Shown piece by piece: positions 52,759 through 63,199 of a stretch of 64,000 nt of DNA. A model generated the notes under the pieces. The model worked only from the letters and a program-made list of their open reading frames with translations. It made no database searches and was not told the origin of the DNA. Made by a program: the position numbers and the translations under genes. Each line of letters starts with the position of its first letter. The stretch's first letter is position 1. This stretch comes from Tolypothrix tenuis PCC 7101 (lineage in GTDB: Bacteria > Cyanobacteriota > Cyanobacteriia > Cyanobacteriales > Nostocaceae). The stretch covers positions 5,652,298 through 5,716,297 of the forward strand of contig NZ_AP018248.1 of NCBI RefSeq assembly GCF_002368295.1, read 5' to 3'.

Positions 52759-55554
52759 ATGTCCGCCCATGCGCCCCTGTCTGTTGCATCGTCTGTGGAT
52801 TCCACTGCACCACCTACGAGCTTCTCTACCTTTGACGAATTTAAGGCATTTATTTGTGAGCTATGCTGTGAAAAAAGCGGGATTGACCCTCTCCTTTTTG
52901 AGGCATGTGTGGAATTTCATGAAGCACTTGAGGTCACCGCAGGGCATGATGCTGTCACGCCTATTCACGAAGAATTAGGCTGGGAGCTTCGCCGCTTTCG
53001 GCATTCCTTAGACAATGCACCGCTTTACGCCGCTTTTTTCCGTAATGAAGATGGGTCGCTGTGGCAGGCAATCGTGAGCATCTGGGATGAAGAAAAAGAG
53101 CGCCCGTATCGCTATAGTGCGCCTAAGGAAAACGGCGATCGCTTGTTTTTACCTCCTATCCCTTCCGCAATTCGGCAGAAGATAAGCGATCGCTATGGGG
53201 TTGAGGTGCCGCTTGAGGGAAGCTTTTGGGAGTGGGCACGCTCTGCCCCCATTCCCCGACTGCTCACCGAAGGAGCCAAAAAAAGTTTAGCGGCGCTCTC
53301 AGAAGGGTATCTTACCCTTGCCTTATATGGCTGTACCTGTGGGGTAAGTACGTCTCGTTACGGTAAGCGTGTAGCTCCCTACCTTAAATCAGATATTCAC
53401 GCTTTTGCCTTTGAGAAAAGTCAATGGCTCTTTGCCTTTGACCGCGATCAAAAACCAAGTGCCATGAAAGCCGTTGCCCTTGGAAAGCGGCGGTTAACCA
53501 GTGCATTACACGACGTGCACTGCCTCGTAGACGATATTGTATGGACAGCCACTGAAGGAAAAGGCATTGATGATGTTATCGTTGGCGGTGGTACTGCATT
53601 TTTTGATGCGATGTATCAGAAGGCGTTGCAACGCCTTGAGCACGCATTTACCAATCCCTACGCTGAAAAAGCCACACGCATTCCTAAACCAGACATCTTT
53701 GCTACTTCGATTGCCGAAGACTATACGGGAAAGCTCTTGTGGAATGACGCGCATAAAACCTGGATGTGGTATGAGCTACACCAAAAAGGTGTATGGAGTG
53801 TCGTCAATGACCACTACATTGACACACAGATTCAGCGTCTCCTGCAAGGGCGCGGTATTAGGGGCTATGGCAGTGATGCCTATATTGTCAACATTCGTAA
53901 ATTCTTAAGCCGAGAGCTAGTCACTTTTGACTGGGATGAGCGCGAAGGAATACTGCCCTTTGTCGATGGTATTGTCGTAATTGCTACAGGAGATTTTGCA
54001 CCACACTCGCCAGAGAATCGGCTCACGTGGTGTTTACCACGAAAGTACCATACGCCACTGGTTGCTGATTGGGGGGAAATTCGAGCGTGGCTCAAAGAGG
54101 GGTGGCCCCACCCTACAGATCAAGAGTTACTGCTCTGCTTTGCAGCAGCAGTAGTGCGGGGGCGCTACGATTTACAGAAGTTTTTGTACATGGTCGGCAC
54201 AGGCGGCAGTGGCAAAGGCACCTACACGCGTCTATTACAGCAGGTCTTAGGCGAGCGTAACACCTGGGCTGGAAAGATTGAGCAGCTCGCTGATAAAAAT
54301 GATTGTGCACGGCTCATCAATAAAAAATTAGCCGTCTTTGCTGACCAAGATAAGGTGACCAGTGGCTTACAGTTTTTTAAGAACTTAACGGGGCAAGATG
54401 AGCTGACTGCCAAGCGGCTCTATAAAGACGGGTTTAACTTTATCTTTAAAGGATTAGCCTTAATTACCGCCAATGCGCCAGCATTGTTGGGGGCTGGAAG
54501 CTGGATGAAGCGCCGTGCCTTAGTCGTCAACTGTATCCACCAGCCAACCCACGAGAAAAATCTTGACGCGCTCTTTGCCCCAGAACTTGCGGCGTTTACT
54601 CGCTACCTGTTAAGCATCTCCAACGATCGCATTAACCAGGTGCTTCGTGATGATCGTCCCAGTAGCGGAGAAGTCACCGCTGCATTTTGGGAGATGGCAC
54701 AACGCCAAGATTCTATCGCTGCCTGGATTGATGAGTGTCTTGTCTTTGAAGAGGGGGCGTTTACTCAAGGAGGCAATAACAAGGATGAGTGGTCAACGCC
54801 TCCCTATGACCCCCAGAGCAGTACGCTTTTTGGCTCCTACCACCATTTCTGCCGCAAGACAGGACTACAAGGCAAAAGCCTCAATAACTTTGCCCCTGAG
54901 CTAGAAGAGATGTGCCAGAAGGTGTTAGGGAAAAAGTTTGTCCGCCGCATTCGCAGCAGCACCCGCCGTGGCTTTTACGGCATTCGCCTACGACGTGAAG
55001 GGGAGCCACGACTGTATGACACCCTACTGCCGTTTCCTGACAACCCCAGTGACAGCTTCAGTGACGACCTAAAACCCTTATCTGGTAAGGAGAGTGACGA
55101 CCATGACGACCTTTTTCAAGAAAAAATATCAGACAATATTGAACAAGACGTAGGTAGCATCTTTCAAGAGTCGCCTACAGAAGACAGTGCCATTCCACTA
55201 GATTCTCAAGAAACAATAGGAGAAGGTCGTCATAGTTGTCATGATGAAGCCTCAACCCTTGATGCCGTAGGCGTTATGGCGAGTGACGACCTTTCACCAT
55301 GTGAGGTGTCACCTACGCCTACGACTACCCCACCGTGTTCTTCTTCCTGGCTCCGTGAACTTACTACTGGCACACGGATACGGTTTCAGCATGAGGAAGT
55401 GCAAGGCTGGCGTAACGGGGTGCTTCAGGAGATAGTCTTTGAGTCTGGGTTTTTTGTAAAAGTAGTAGTGAAGGCTAATTTTAAGAAACGAGGCGAGTGG
55501 AGAGAACGCACCTACACCGTGGCACGGGAGGATTGGCTACAGCCTCGCAGATGA
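52759..55554 (+). CDS. DUF3854-D5 primase-helicase
   Basis: A 931-residue protein; ATG 52759 has AAGGAG upstream. The N-terminal half carries LLTEGAKKSLAALSEGYLTL (~169-188) and WLFAFDRDQKPSAMKA (~224-239), the TOPRIM-like DUF3854 primase motifs. Residues ~440-640 form a D5/SF3 helicase: Walker A GTGGSGKGT (~480-488), LAVFADQD, then LTGQDELTAKRLYKDGFNFI and LALITANAP (sensor 1). A Ser/Thr/Asp-rich linker follows, and the last ~70 residues (TRIRFQHEEVQGWRNGVLQE) may bind DNA. Phage/plasmid P4-type proteins of this layout start and unwind replication forks. It probably works with RepA. Confidence 0.85.
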   Translation: MSAHAPLSVASSVDSTAPPTSFSTFDEFKAFICELCCEKSGIDPLLFEACVEFHEALEVTAGHDAVTPIHEELGWELRRFRHSLDNAPLYAAFFRNEDGSLWQAIVSIWDEEKERPYRYSAPKENGDRLFLPPIPSAIRQKISDRYGVEVPLEGSFWEWARSAPIPRLLTEGAKKSLAALSEGYLTLALYGCTCGVSTSRYGKRVAPYLKSDIHAFAFEKSQWLFAFDRDQKPSAMKAVALGKRRLTSALHDVHCLVDDIVWTATEGKGIDDVIVGGGTAFFDAMYQKALQRLEHAFTNPYAEKATRIPKPDIFATSIAEDYTGKLLWNDAHKTWMWYELHQKGVWSVVNDHYIDTQIQRLLQGRGIRGYGSDAYIVNIRKFLSRELVTFDWDEREGILPFVDGIVVIATGDFAPHSPENRLTWCLPRKYHTPLVADWGEIRAWLKEGWPHPTDQELLLCFAAAVVRGRYDLQKFLYMVGTGGSGKGTYTRLLQQVLGERNTWAGKIEQLADKNDCARLINKKLAVFADQDKVTSGLQFFKNLTGQDELTAKRLYKDGFNFIFKGLALITANAPALLGAGSWMKRRALVVNCIHQPTHEKNLDALFAPELAAFTRYLLSISNDRINQVLRDDRPSSGEVTAAFWEMAQRQDSIAAWIDECLVFEEGAFTQGGNNKDEWSTPPYDPQSSTLFGSYHHFCRKTGLQGKSLNNFAPELEEMCQKVLGKKFVRRIRSSTRRGFYGIRLRREGEPRLYDTLLPFPDNPSDSFSDDLKPLSGKESDDHDDLFQEKISDNIEQDVGSIFQESPTEDSAIPLDSQETIGEGRHSCHDEASTLDAVGVMASDDLSPCEVSPTPTTTPPCSSSWLRELTTGTRIRFQHEEVQGWRNGVLQEIVFESGFFVKVVVKANFKKRGEWRERTYTVAREDWLQPRR

Positions 55555-55680
55555 TCCACACCATCAACACACAATTTTTGGACTACGCAGAAACGTTTCA
55601 TACCGTGTAATCGCGTCTTACGCTACTGCACCTCTTGTGGCCGCCATTTATCGTTATATAGCAATCAATCCTTGAATACT

Positions 55681-55839
55681 ATGCATCATTCTCATGAAGG
55701 AGTTGAGTCACTTGCTGAAATGATTGCACGCTTAGTGTGCGACTATGAAGCACGACAAGCAGCTGAAGGACAAAAGAAGTCAGCTACACCCGCAGCCTTA
55801 CCTCTACCACTTTCCCCTCATTCACCACCGCGCACATAA
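55681..55839 (+). CDS. Possible small protein (52 aa) antisense to the recombinase 3' end
   Basis: MHHSHEGVESLAEMIARLVC, DYEARQAAEGQKKSATPAAL, then a Pro-rich tail. It lies between the primase and the recombinase and overlaps the last 56 bases of the recombinase on the other strand. No clear binding site. It could be an unrecognised excision accessory factor or chance. Confidence 0.3.
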   Translation: MHHSHEGVESLAEMIARLVCDYEARQAAEGQKKSATPAALPLPLSPHSPPRT

Positions 55840-57373
55840 TGCACTCCCGCAGCAGGCGTTTTTTGTCCACAGGGTTTTGTATCCCTTTCCAAAAATCCTT
55901 GTTGCGGAAGGCAGCGATAATCCGTTCTCGGCTGAACAGCTGCGCGTGGCTGGTTCTTTCGTCACTATCAAGCAGCTCAATAATTTGCAGGCGTAGCTCC
56001 TCTTTGGCTGTCTCAATCGCAGGGTTATGACCAGGAATAGATTCCAGCGTTTGCAGTTGCGATCGCAACTCCAGTAATTCTTTACTGTCTGTGGTGGGCG
56101 TGCTGGGTTGTTCCCCCAGCACCGCAATGCGTTCAGCTTCTTTGACAAGAAAGTCAACGATTTGGTCTTCCAACTCAAAATTGGTGATTGCCGTTTTATG
56201 CTGGCACATCCCATTTTTTAAATAGTAGGTGCATTGGTAATATGATTTGAATCTGTTATCTCTTCTGCTTTGATAGGTTGCCACCTTGACGAATCTGGCA
56301 TGGCATTGTGCACAGACTATTAGCCCTTGGAAAATATTTAGTTTTTGTGGATCGCTGTTCCCATGTGATGCCCACGAATTTTTGCGATTACCGCGAATAA
56401 TAGCTTTAATTTCTTGGTGTTGTTGAAAGGTAATTAATGTTTGGTCGTCGTGGGTGTTCCAAAACACGCCAATGTCATCGAATGACTTTTTACTCCCATT
56501 TTCGTTCAGCGTGCCATAAGGAGTACCGCCAGCCAGCACAGGATTCGTTAACCAATCCCGAATGCCCGTAGCCGTCCATCTTAGCCCTGAGTAGGGGTAA
56601 CGCAGCCCCGCATAAGACTTTTCATCTATTTTTTTCTTGATTGTTTTTTGGGTCAGCGAATCATCTTCATCAATTGAGTAGTGACCGGATTTTTTGACAT
56701 ATTTGTCTGCACATTTTGACGTGATACCAAATAATTCATTTAAGCTTTTTGCGGTTTGGGTGCAGCTCCCAACCTGATAAAAAGTTTTCAATACAAGTTG
56801 CCCTACTTCCACCACCGATAACTCTTGCTTGGTCTCAAGCAGACAAATGCACGGGTCATTATTAAACACATATTTGTCTGCCTTCACTTTGTACCCAAAC
56901 GGCGCATAAAAATTACTTTTCTTTTCTTTGCGCCGGAGTTCACGCTCTTTACGAATTCGTAAGCCGAGCATTTTCACTTCATGCTTGGCGACATCTAACC
57001 GAATATCAACTGTTAATTCTCCCCCCACTGAATCTAAGTCGAAGGGATCATCTAAGGCAATTGGTTTTATTTTTTTCTTTTGAAGTTCACTGATAAGTTT
57101 GTAAAAGATTACTTGTGATGCGGCAACTCGATCGATGCGGGTAAATGTTAAGAATTTGACCTTGTGGTGAGCGGGGAGTTCTTGAACGGCTTTAATTAAT
57201 TTCAACAGACCCTTACGGTCATGCTTGGTACGTTTATCAATATCGAAAAAAATTTTACTTACCCCAGTATCTCTTAACCGTTGCATTTGTTTGAGAAGCG
57301 CATCCTTGTCCTGCGCTTGCTCATCAGTCGATACTCTCGCATACCCCCACGACTCAAAATCCGCAGCATCCAT
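55784..57373 (-). CDS. Large serine recombinase, XisF-like
   Basis: A 529-residue protein. The resolvase domain starts WGYARVSTDEQAQDKDALLK with catalytic Ser15; FDIDKRTKHDRKGLLKL and FTRIDRVAASQVIF (R-xx-R catalytic arginines) follow. Residues ~175-290 form the recombinase domain (FYAPFGYKVKAD... SYAGLRYPYSGLRWTATGIR). A zinc ribbon is formed by CAQCHARFVKV and YYQCTYYLKNGMCQ, and a coiled-coil end by ELRSQLQTLE. This is the large serine recombinase type that excises the fdxN element (XisF). It reads in the same direction as the interrupted flavodiiron gene, 36 bases inside the element, as expected for a terminal integrase/excisase. Confidence 0.9.
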   Translation of the reverse strand: MDAADFESWGYARVSTDEQAQDKDALLKQMQRLRDTGVSKIFFDIDKRTKHDRKGLLKLIKAVQELPAHHKVKFLTFTRIDRVAASQVIFYKLISELQKKKIKPIALDDPFDLDSVGGELTVDIRLDVAKHEVKMLGLRIRKERELRRKEKKSNFYAPFGYKVKADKYVFNNDPCICLLETKQELSVVEVGQLVLKTFYQVGSCTQTAKSLNELFGITSKCADKYVKKSGHYSIDEDDSLTQKTIKKKIDEKSYAGLRYPYSGLRWTATGIRDWLTNPVLAGGTPYGTLNENGSKKSFDDIGVFWNTHDDQTLITFQQHQEIKAIIRGNRKNSWASHGNSDPQKLNIFQGLIVCAQCHARFVKVATYQSRRDNRFKSYYQCTYYLKNGMCQHKTAITNFELEDQIVDFLVKEAERIAVLGEQPSTPTTDSKELLELRSQLQTLESIPGHNPAIETAKEELRLQIIELLDSDERTSHAQLFSRERIIAAFRNKDFWKGIQNPVDKKRLLRECIMCAVVNEGKVVEVRLRV

Positions 57374-57408
57374 ACAAAGTAATCTTTGTCTCGACTACAA
57401 AACTTACT

Positions 57409-57810
57409 TTACACTATAAACGTAGCTTGTACCAAACCTTCTAAAAATTGGAGCGCAATTTTAGAAGCTAAAACAGTAGCTCTTGGAGCTAACTGCAGCA
57501 CATCCTCCACCAAACCGCTATGGTCTGGCTCAGTGTGGCTGACAATAATGTAATCAATAGTCTTGGGGTTGACCAGACTTTTCAGCGTTTCTAAATACAG
57601 TTCTCGAAACTTCTGGTGAGAAGTATCAACCAAAACTGTTTGCTCACCCCTAATTAAATAGGAATTGTAAGTCGTTCCATTTTGCAGTCCGAATTCGATA
57701 TCGAAGCGATCGCGATCCCAGTCAAGAGAGCGAATCGCCGTGGTGTTAGGGGCAATTTCTACAGTTTGTATAGTTAGCCGATGCTGAACGTTCTCTGCGA
57801 TCGCTACCAT
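57409..57810 (-). CDS. 5' part of an A-type flavodiiron protein gene, interrupted
   Basis: Residues 1-128 are a metallo-beta-lactamase-like flavodiiron N-terminus: ENVQHRLTIQTVEIAPNTTA, NSYLIRGEQTVLVDTSHQKF and SHTEPDHSGLVEDVL, with intact di-iron ligands His92, Glu94 and Asp96 (Flv3-type rather than the altered Flv1 type). Homology stops at ALQFLEGLV; the frame then reads QATFIV and ends in element DNA. The missing ~440 residues (rest of the lactamase domain, flavodoxin and flavin-reductase domains) are not in the window. GGAG precedes the ATG. Flv proteins reduce O2 to water; one Flv3 form works in heterocysts. Confidence 0.88.
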   Translation of the reverse strand: MVAIAENVQHRLTIQTVEIAPNTTAIRSLDWDRDRFDIEFGLQNGTTYNSYLIRGEQTVLVDTSHQKFRELYLETLKSLVNPKTIDYIIVSHTEPDHSGLVEDVLQLAPRATVLASKIALQFLEGLVQATFIV

Positions 57811-58207
57811 TAATTCGTCTCCGAGCGCAAAACAACAATATTTCTGTCTGCACCCATTCTCCCTATAAGTGTCCCTTTGCGTTGTAATGCAGATTAGTTT
57901 TTATAAAAATCGAGTTGTAGCAATTGTTGCTCTTTTTCAGCATATTTTTTGACTACAAAAATATACTAAAAATCTCATAATTTTTCAGGTATAAAGTATT
58001 AAATATTGATATTTATTGACTTAATTTAAAATCCCAAACTTATCATACATATCATTTGCATTTTGAAAATCATTTCGTAACAAAAAGCATAAAGTTTTAT
58101 ACCGATGTATCTAGCTTTTAGATTTTATGCTTGTTATTACTTAGTATTCATACACAATTAACTTCACAATTAATAGCTAATCTTGCTTATAGGATAATTT
58201 TTGCTTT
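57811..58207. other. Intergenic region holding the flavodiiron promoter
   Basis: AT-rich between the flavodiiron start and the ankyrin gene stop, both minus strand. It should hold the flavodiiron promoter. I looked for the heterocyst DIF-type TCATTTGTAC word and did not find it, nor a clear -35/-10 pair. Confidence 0.4.
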
Positions 58208-60205
58208 TTAGTAAATCGCACCAGCTTGTAGCAAAATATTCTTAATTACTGGATGTTTCTGCCCTGTGTATTCAGCAAAATATAAAGCTGTTTCACCATT
58301 TTCGGTTCTCATATTCACATTCGCACCAGAGCGAATCAAAGTTCGCATTGCCCAAGCTTTAGAGCGTAGAACAGCTTTCATTAATGGAGTTAACCCATCT
58401 GTAGCAAACTGATTAACATCTATCCCAGAAGATACTAAAAGATTAATTAACCTAATATTACCAATCTCGGCTGCCAGATGAATTTCTGTTCCTTTCCAAC
58501 AACCATATTGAGCGCCAGCTTTCCAGAGTATTTTTGTAAAAACTTGTGGAATAACTGAATCTAAAACCACATAATTTAAAACTGTATATCCTTCCTGGTC
58601 TTTATAGTTGATGTCAGCACCAGCACGAATCAGTGCCCGCAATGCCCTAGCTTGAAAAGCATACATGCCAATTGCTGACATCAAGGGTGTTTTTCCATCT
58701 TCATTGAGTCGATTTAAATCAACTCCTAATTCTGCCAGCAATTCGATCATTTTTACATTGCCACCAACAACAGCACAATGGACAGCAGTACTACCATCTT
58801 CATTTAAAGAATTTATATCTAAACCTTGTGCGACTAACTGACGCACTGTAGTTGTGTCACCCTCCATAACAGCATCGAAGAATTTTTGTAAGGATTTATT
58901 TTCTCGTCGCTGTTTGCGAATAACCGCTTTTGGTAATTCTCGTTCGGCATATTCAATTTCTTCCAAATCTGTAATTAAAGGAAGCAGATAATCACAAATT
59001 TCCTGATATCCTTCATAGACTGCTACTGACAGCGGACTCATGTATCCATCATAGTCAATCCACAAATTTGGATCTGCACCAGCTTCTACCAAGTAACGAA
59101 CAATCCTGACTTCATCTGCTCTAGCAGCAGCAATCAAAGGTGTTCCCCAATCTGTGCGGAGATTTAAGTAAGCACCAGCCGCAATCAAAACCTCTACAAT
59201 TTTGATATCTTTACTCCAGACTCCATGAGCAAGAGCATTAGATAGAGAATGCCCATCAAACTTTTGGATTGCTAATATTTGTTGTACAATATTCAGCCTT
59301 CCCAAGCGGGCAGCCATTTCTAAAGCTTCTTGAAAATAGCGAATTTCATATTTATCAGATTTTCTAGTAATAGCTCGAACTAGAATTTGTTTTAGTTCTG
59401 TATCCGTTTCTTCTAATAACCACAGTGGTTGCCATTGATGAGGTTGGATTTGCCCATATTCCATTGGCAGCGTTACACCGTGATAAGAATAAAGCCCATT
59501 ACCATCAATAAATTTAACCGATGCTTCTCCTTCTGCATGAAGGAGATTTTCTGAATTAAACAAGAACTGAGTCGGGTGATCGCAAACTAAACAGACTGTT
59601 TCAAAAGGAATAATCCAACCACAAGATTTAACCAGTTTTTGAAATACATCCCAGGCAAATTCATCATAAGGCTGAAATAGCCTATGACTTACCACAGAAA
59701 AATGAAAATCGAAGAATCCACCTTTACAAGCATACGAGTGGAGTGGCACAAACCAATAAAAGTCATAGCTAGATGAAAATAATTGCGATTTACCTTCTAA
59801 AAAGAAATCCTTTAAACTTTCTGATAACTGCCTGTCTAATTCCGAATTTCCATCTACGCGCAATTGAGAATTAATAAATTCATCCCAATGACCAATAACA
59901 TTTTCGTTATTTATATACAATTTCTCGTGCAGCTTGCCTATTAATTTCGTTGCGTGTGCTAAACCATCTTCAGTAAAGTAAGGATGTTCATATAGTGGTT
60001 TTGCTGCTATCGCTGCTGCATATAAACTATCAAATAATTGAATTTTTGGGGTTGGTAATTTTAGCAATTCATAGACAGATTGAACTGCTTCAATAGCCTC
60101 TTGGGGGTTAATTCTATTTGTCGAAAATGCTATGTCATACCACTTGTCCCGGTAACTTGGCATTAAAGATTTTTGTTCAGGTGTAATTTCATCCACAAAC
60201 GCCAT
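58208..60205 (-). CDS. Ankyrin-repeat protein with cyanobacterial N-terminal domain
   Basis: A 665-residue protein. Residues 1-~270 (ITPEQKSLMPSYRDKWYDIA ... AYSYHGVTLP) match the DUF6745-like domain common in filamentous cyanobacteria. From ~300 onwards some ten ankyrin repeats follow, e.g. NEDGSTAVHCAVVGGNVKMI and RTDWGTPLIAAARADEVRIV, interrupted by a charged helix (ERELPKAVIRKQRREN). It should act in protein-protein interaction. ATG 60205 was preferred to a TTG at 60217. Chromosomal; 28 bases downstream of nadC on the same strand. Confidence 0.85.
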   Translation of the reverse strand: MAFVDEITPEQKSLMPSYRDKWYDIAFSTNRINPQEAIEAVQSVYELLKLPTPKIQLFDSLYAAAIAAKPLYEHPYFTEDGLAHATKLIGKLHEKLYINNENVIGHWDEFINSQLRVDGNSELDRQLSESLKDFFLEGKSQLFSSSYDFYWFVPLHSYACKGGFFDFHFSVVSHRLFQPYDEFAWDVFQKLVKSCGWIIPFETVCLVCDHPTQFLFNSENLLHAEGEASVKFIDGNGLYSYHGVTLPMEYGQIQPHQWQPLWLLEETDTELKQILVRAITRKSDKYEIRYFQEALEMAARLGRLNIVQQILAIQKFDGHSLSNALAHGVWSKDIKIVEVLIAAGAYLNLRTDWGTPLIAAARADEVRIVRYLVEAGADPNLWIDYDGYMSPLSVAVYEGYQEICDYLLPLITDLEEIEYAERELPKAVIRKQRRENKSLQKFFDAVMEGDTTTVRQLVAQGLDINSLNEDGSTAVHCAVVGGNVKMIELLAELGVDLNRLNEDGKTPLMSAIGMYAFQARALRALIRAGADINYKDQEGYTVLNYVVLDSVIPQVFTKILWKAGAQYGCWKGTEIHLAAEIGNIRLINLLVSSGIDVNQFATDGLTPLMKAVLRSKAWAMRTLIRSGANVNMRTENGETALYFAEYTGQKHPVIKNILLQAGAIY

Positions 60206-60233
60206 AATCTTAACCAAATGCGACTATTGTTGT

Positions 60234-61103
60234 TTATTTGAGTGGAATTTTCATACTCAAATCCAACCACTTAGACTGTGTAATCGGTGCGCTACTAGAA
60301 ATATAATCAACACCAGTCTGTGCCACAGCCCGAATCGTTTCCAAAGTCACATTACCTGAAGCTTCAATTTTTATGTAACTATATTCTTTGCGAATCAACT
60401 TCACCGCAACAGACATCATGTCTAAAGACATATTATCCAACATAATAATGTCAGCTTTATGCTCTAGCGCTTCTTTCACCTGCTCTAAAGTTTCCGTCTC
60501 TACCTCTATTGTCAGCGGATAAGGAATCTGCGAACGGATGCGTGTAATTGCTGCGCCAATTCCCCCAGCCGCCGCAATGTGATTATCCTTAATCATTACC
60601 GCATCATCCAGCCCCATGCGATGATTAATCGCTCCTCCCACAGCCGTTGCATATTTTTCCAACAACCTCAGCCCTGGTATGGTTTTGCGCGTATCCACTA
60701 ACTGAGCAGGTAAATCCGCAATTTGCTCTACATATTTATTAGTGAGAGTTGCAATCCCGCTCAAACGCATAGCTAAGTTAAGAGCAACTCTTTCCCCCAT
60801 CAGCAGCGCATCCAACGAACCATGAATTTCCGCTACTACTTCTCCTGGTTCGCACCATGCACCTTCATCTTTCATCGGCGCAAAGCTAACTTTCTCATTT
60901 AAAAGCTGAAATACCCTAGCTGCAACAGGTAACCCTGCAATAATTCCTGGAGCTTTCGCTATCCATTTAGCGGTTCCTGGCGTGACATCCTTAGCTAATA
61001 GGCTGTTCGTTGTGCGATCGCCTCGACCAATATCCTCCAACAACCAGCCATGCAACAGAGGATCTAAAACCAGCCAAGGTGGCAAAACACCAAACTTGCT
61101 CAC
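60234..61103 (-). CDS. nadC: Nicotinate-nucleotide pyrophosphorylase (carboxylating), NadC
   Basis: A 289-residue protein of normal length for the family. Typical motifs: LLEDIGRGDRTTNSLL, ERVALNLAMRLSGIATLT, DTRKTIPGLRLLEKYATAVG with the quinolinate-binding Arg/Lys, GGAINHRMGLDDAVMIKDNH, VEVETLEQ-type barrel strand, IMLDNMS, and ASGNVTLETIRAVAQTGVDY ISS. It converts quinolinate and PRPP to nicotinate mononucleotide, CO2 and PPi in de novo NAD synthesis. Likely co-transcribed with the ankyrin gene. Confidence 0.97.
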   Translation of the reverse strand: MSKFGVLPPWLVLDPLLHGWLLEDIGRGDRTTNSLLAKDVTPGTAKWIAKAPGIIAGLPVAARVFQLLNEKVSFAPMKDEGAWCEPGEVVAEIHGSLDALLMGERVALNLAMRLSGIATLTNKYVEQIADLPAQLVDTRKTIPGLRLLEKYATAVGGAINHRMGLDDAVMIKDNHIAAAGGIGAAITRIRSQIPYPLTIEVETETLEQVKEALEHKADIIMLDNMSLDMMSVAVKLIRKEYSYIKIEASGNVTLETIRAVAQTGVDYISSSAPITQSKWLDLSMKIPLK

Positions 61104-61216
61104 AACTTTATTGCTTCCTTCTCAACTTCCAAGGAATACTATAGCTTAAAACCCTTGCTGTATAGGGATTACAATAGATGAAAACCCCGACGAAAAAAAA
61201 TTTTTTCCAAAAAAAG

Positions 61217-61245
61217 TTGACAAACCAAAGGAGGCTCGATATATT
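61217..61245 (+). promoter_or_regulatory. rRNA operon promoter
   Basis: Consensus TTGACA (61217-61222), a 17-base spacer, then TATATT (61240-61245). A leader follows with the antitermination box A-like GAACCTTGAAAA (61297-61308 area) before the 16S gene. Confidence 0.75.
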
Positions 61246-61414
61246 AGATAAGTGCCTGAGAGCGGAGCGCGAAAAGCGGCGCTGGTAGGGACACCGAACC
61301 TTGAAAATCATATAGTTTGAAAGCCAGTATATAACATATACCCTGCGTCAGTAAAGAGAATTACCAGACTGAGGTATAAATCAGTCGAATAAGAGCTAAA
61401 CGAACTTTATCTAC

Positions 61415-62903
<1,489 letters not shown>

Positions 62904-63199
62904 TAGGGAGACCTACCCAACTTTGAAATCGAAAGCAAACAGTGAATAGAGACAAAGATGGTCTACTCTAGGTCGGTCGAGATTGATGAAGAACTTTCAA
63001 AGTATTGTGTGTTCGGTAAATAAAAATGATTGCAAACATCAAAAGGTAAAATCAGCAATTGACTCTTTGTTTAAATAGTCAAACTGCTGGAATAATTCCA
63101 GCCAGAACCTTGAAAACTGCATAGTAACGCGATAGAAAGCAGGCAGACACAGGCACGAATAGTGTTGGTGAATGCAAGTTGGAAAACCAATGGAATAGT
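62904..63199 (+). other. 16S-23S internal transcribed spacer without tRNA genes
   Basis: About 296 bases. The D1-D1' helix is bounded by GACCTA (62911) and TAGGTC (62969-62974). Box A GAACCTTGAAAACTGCATA lies at ~63106-63124. No tRNA-Ile or tRNA-Ala sequence is present, so this is the tRNA-less spacer type that many Nostocales have in one of their rrn copies. Confidence 0.85.

Larger units (their letters stand above)
1..57435. mobile_element. Integrated conjugative plasmid-like element (right end; left end outside the window)
   Basis: The stretch carries a complete set of plasmid functions: RepA with iterons, ParA/ParB, a ParM-like actin, MobF relaxase, coupling protein, primase-helicase and a large serine recombinase. 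At about 57.42-57.44 kb it abuts a flavodiiron gene whose coding sequence stops being recognisable after the motif FLEGLV. The recombinase starts 36 bases from that truncated frame. The downstream part of the flavodiiron gene is nowhere in the window, so the other junction must lie left of base 1. That left extent is inference, and a second nested boundary inside the window cannot be excluded. The layout matches the known gene-interrupting elements of heterocystous cyanobacteria (nifD, fdxN, hupL). Confidence 0.6.

Noticed and set aside
53506..54413. Minus-strand and shifted frames within the primase-helicase
   Set aside because: Shadows of the 931-codon gene, which has Walker and TOPRIM-like motifs in frame.
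57811..58207. Heterocyst-type (DIF) promoter for the flavodiiron gene
   Set aside because: The TCATTTGTAC-type element was not found, so heterocyst control cannot be claimed from sequence.
62904..63199. tRNA-Ile or tRNA-Ala in the rRNA spacer
   Set aside because: Looked for cloverleaf ends and anticodon arms and found none; only the D1 helix and box A are present.
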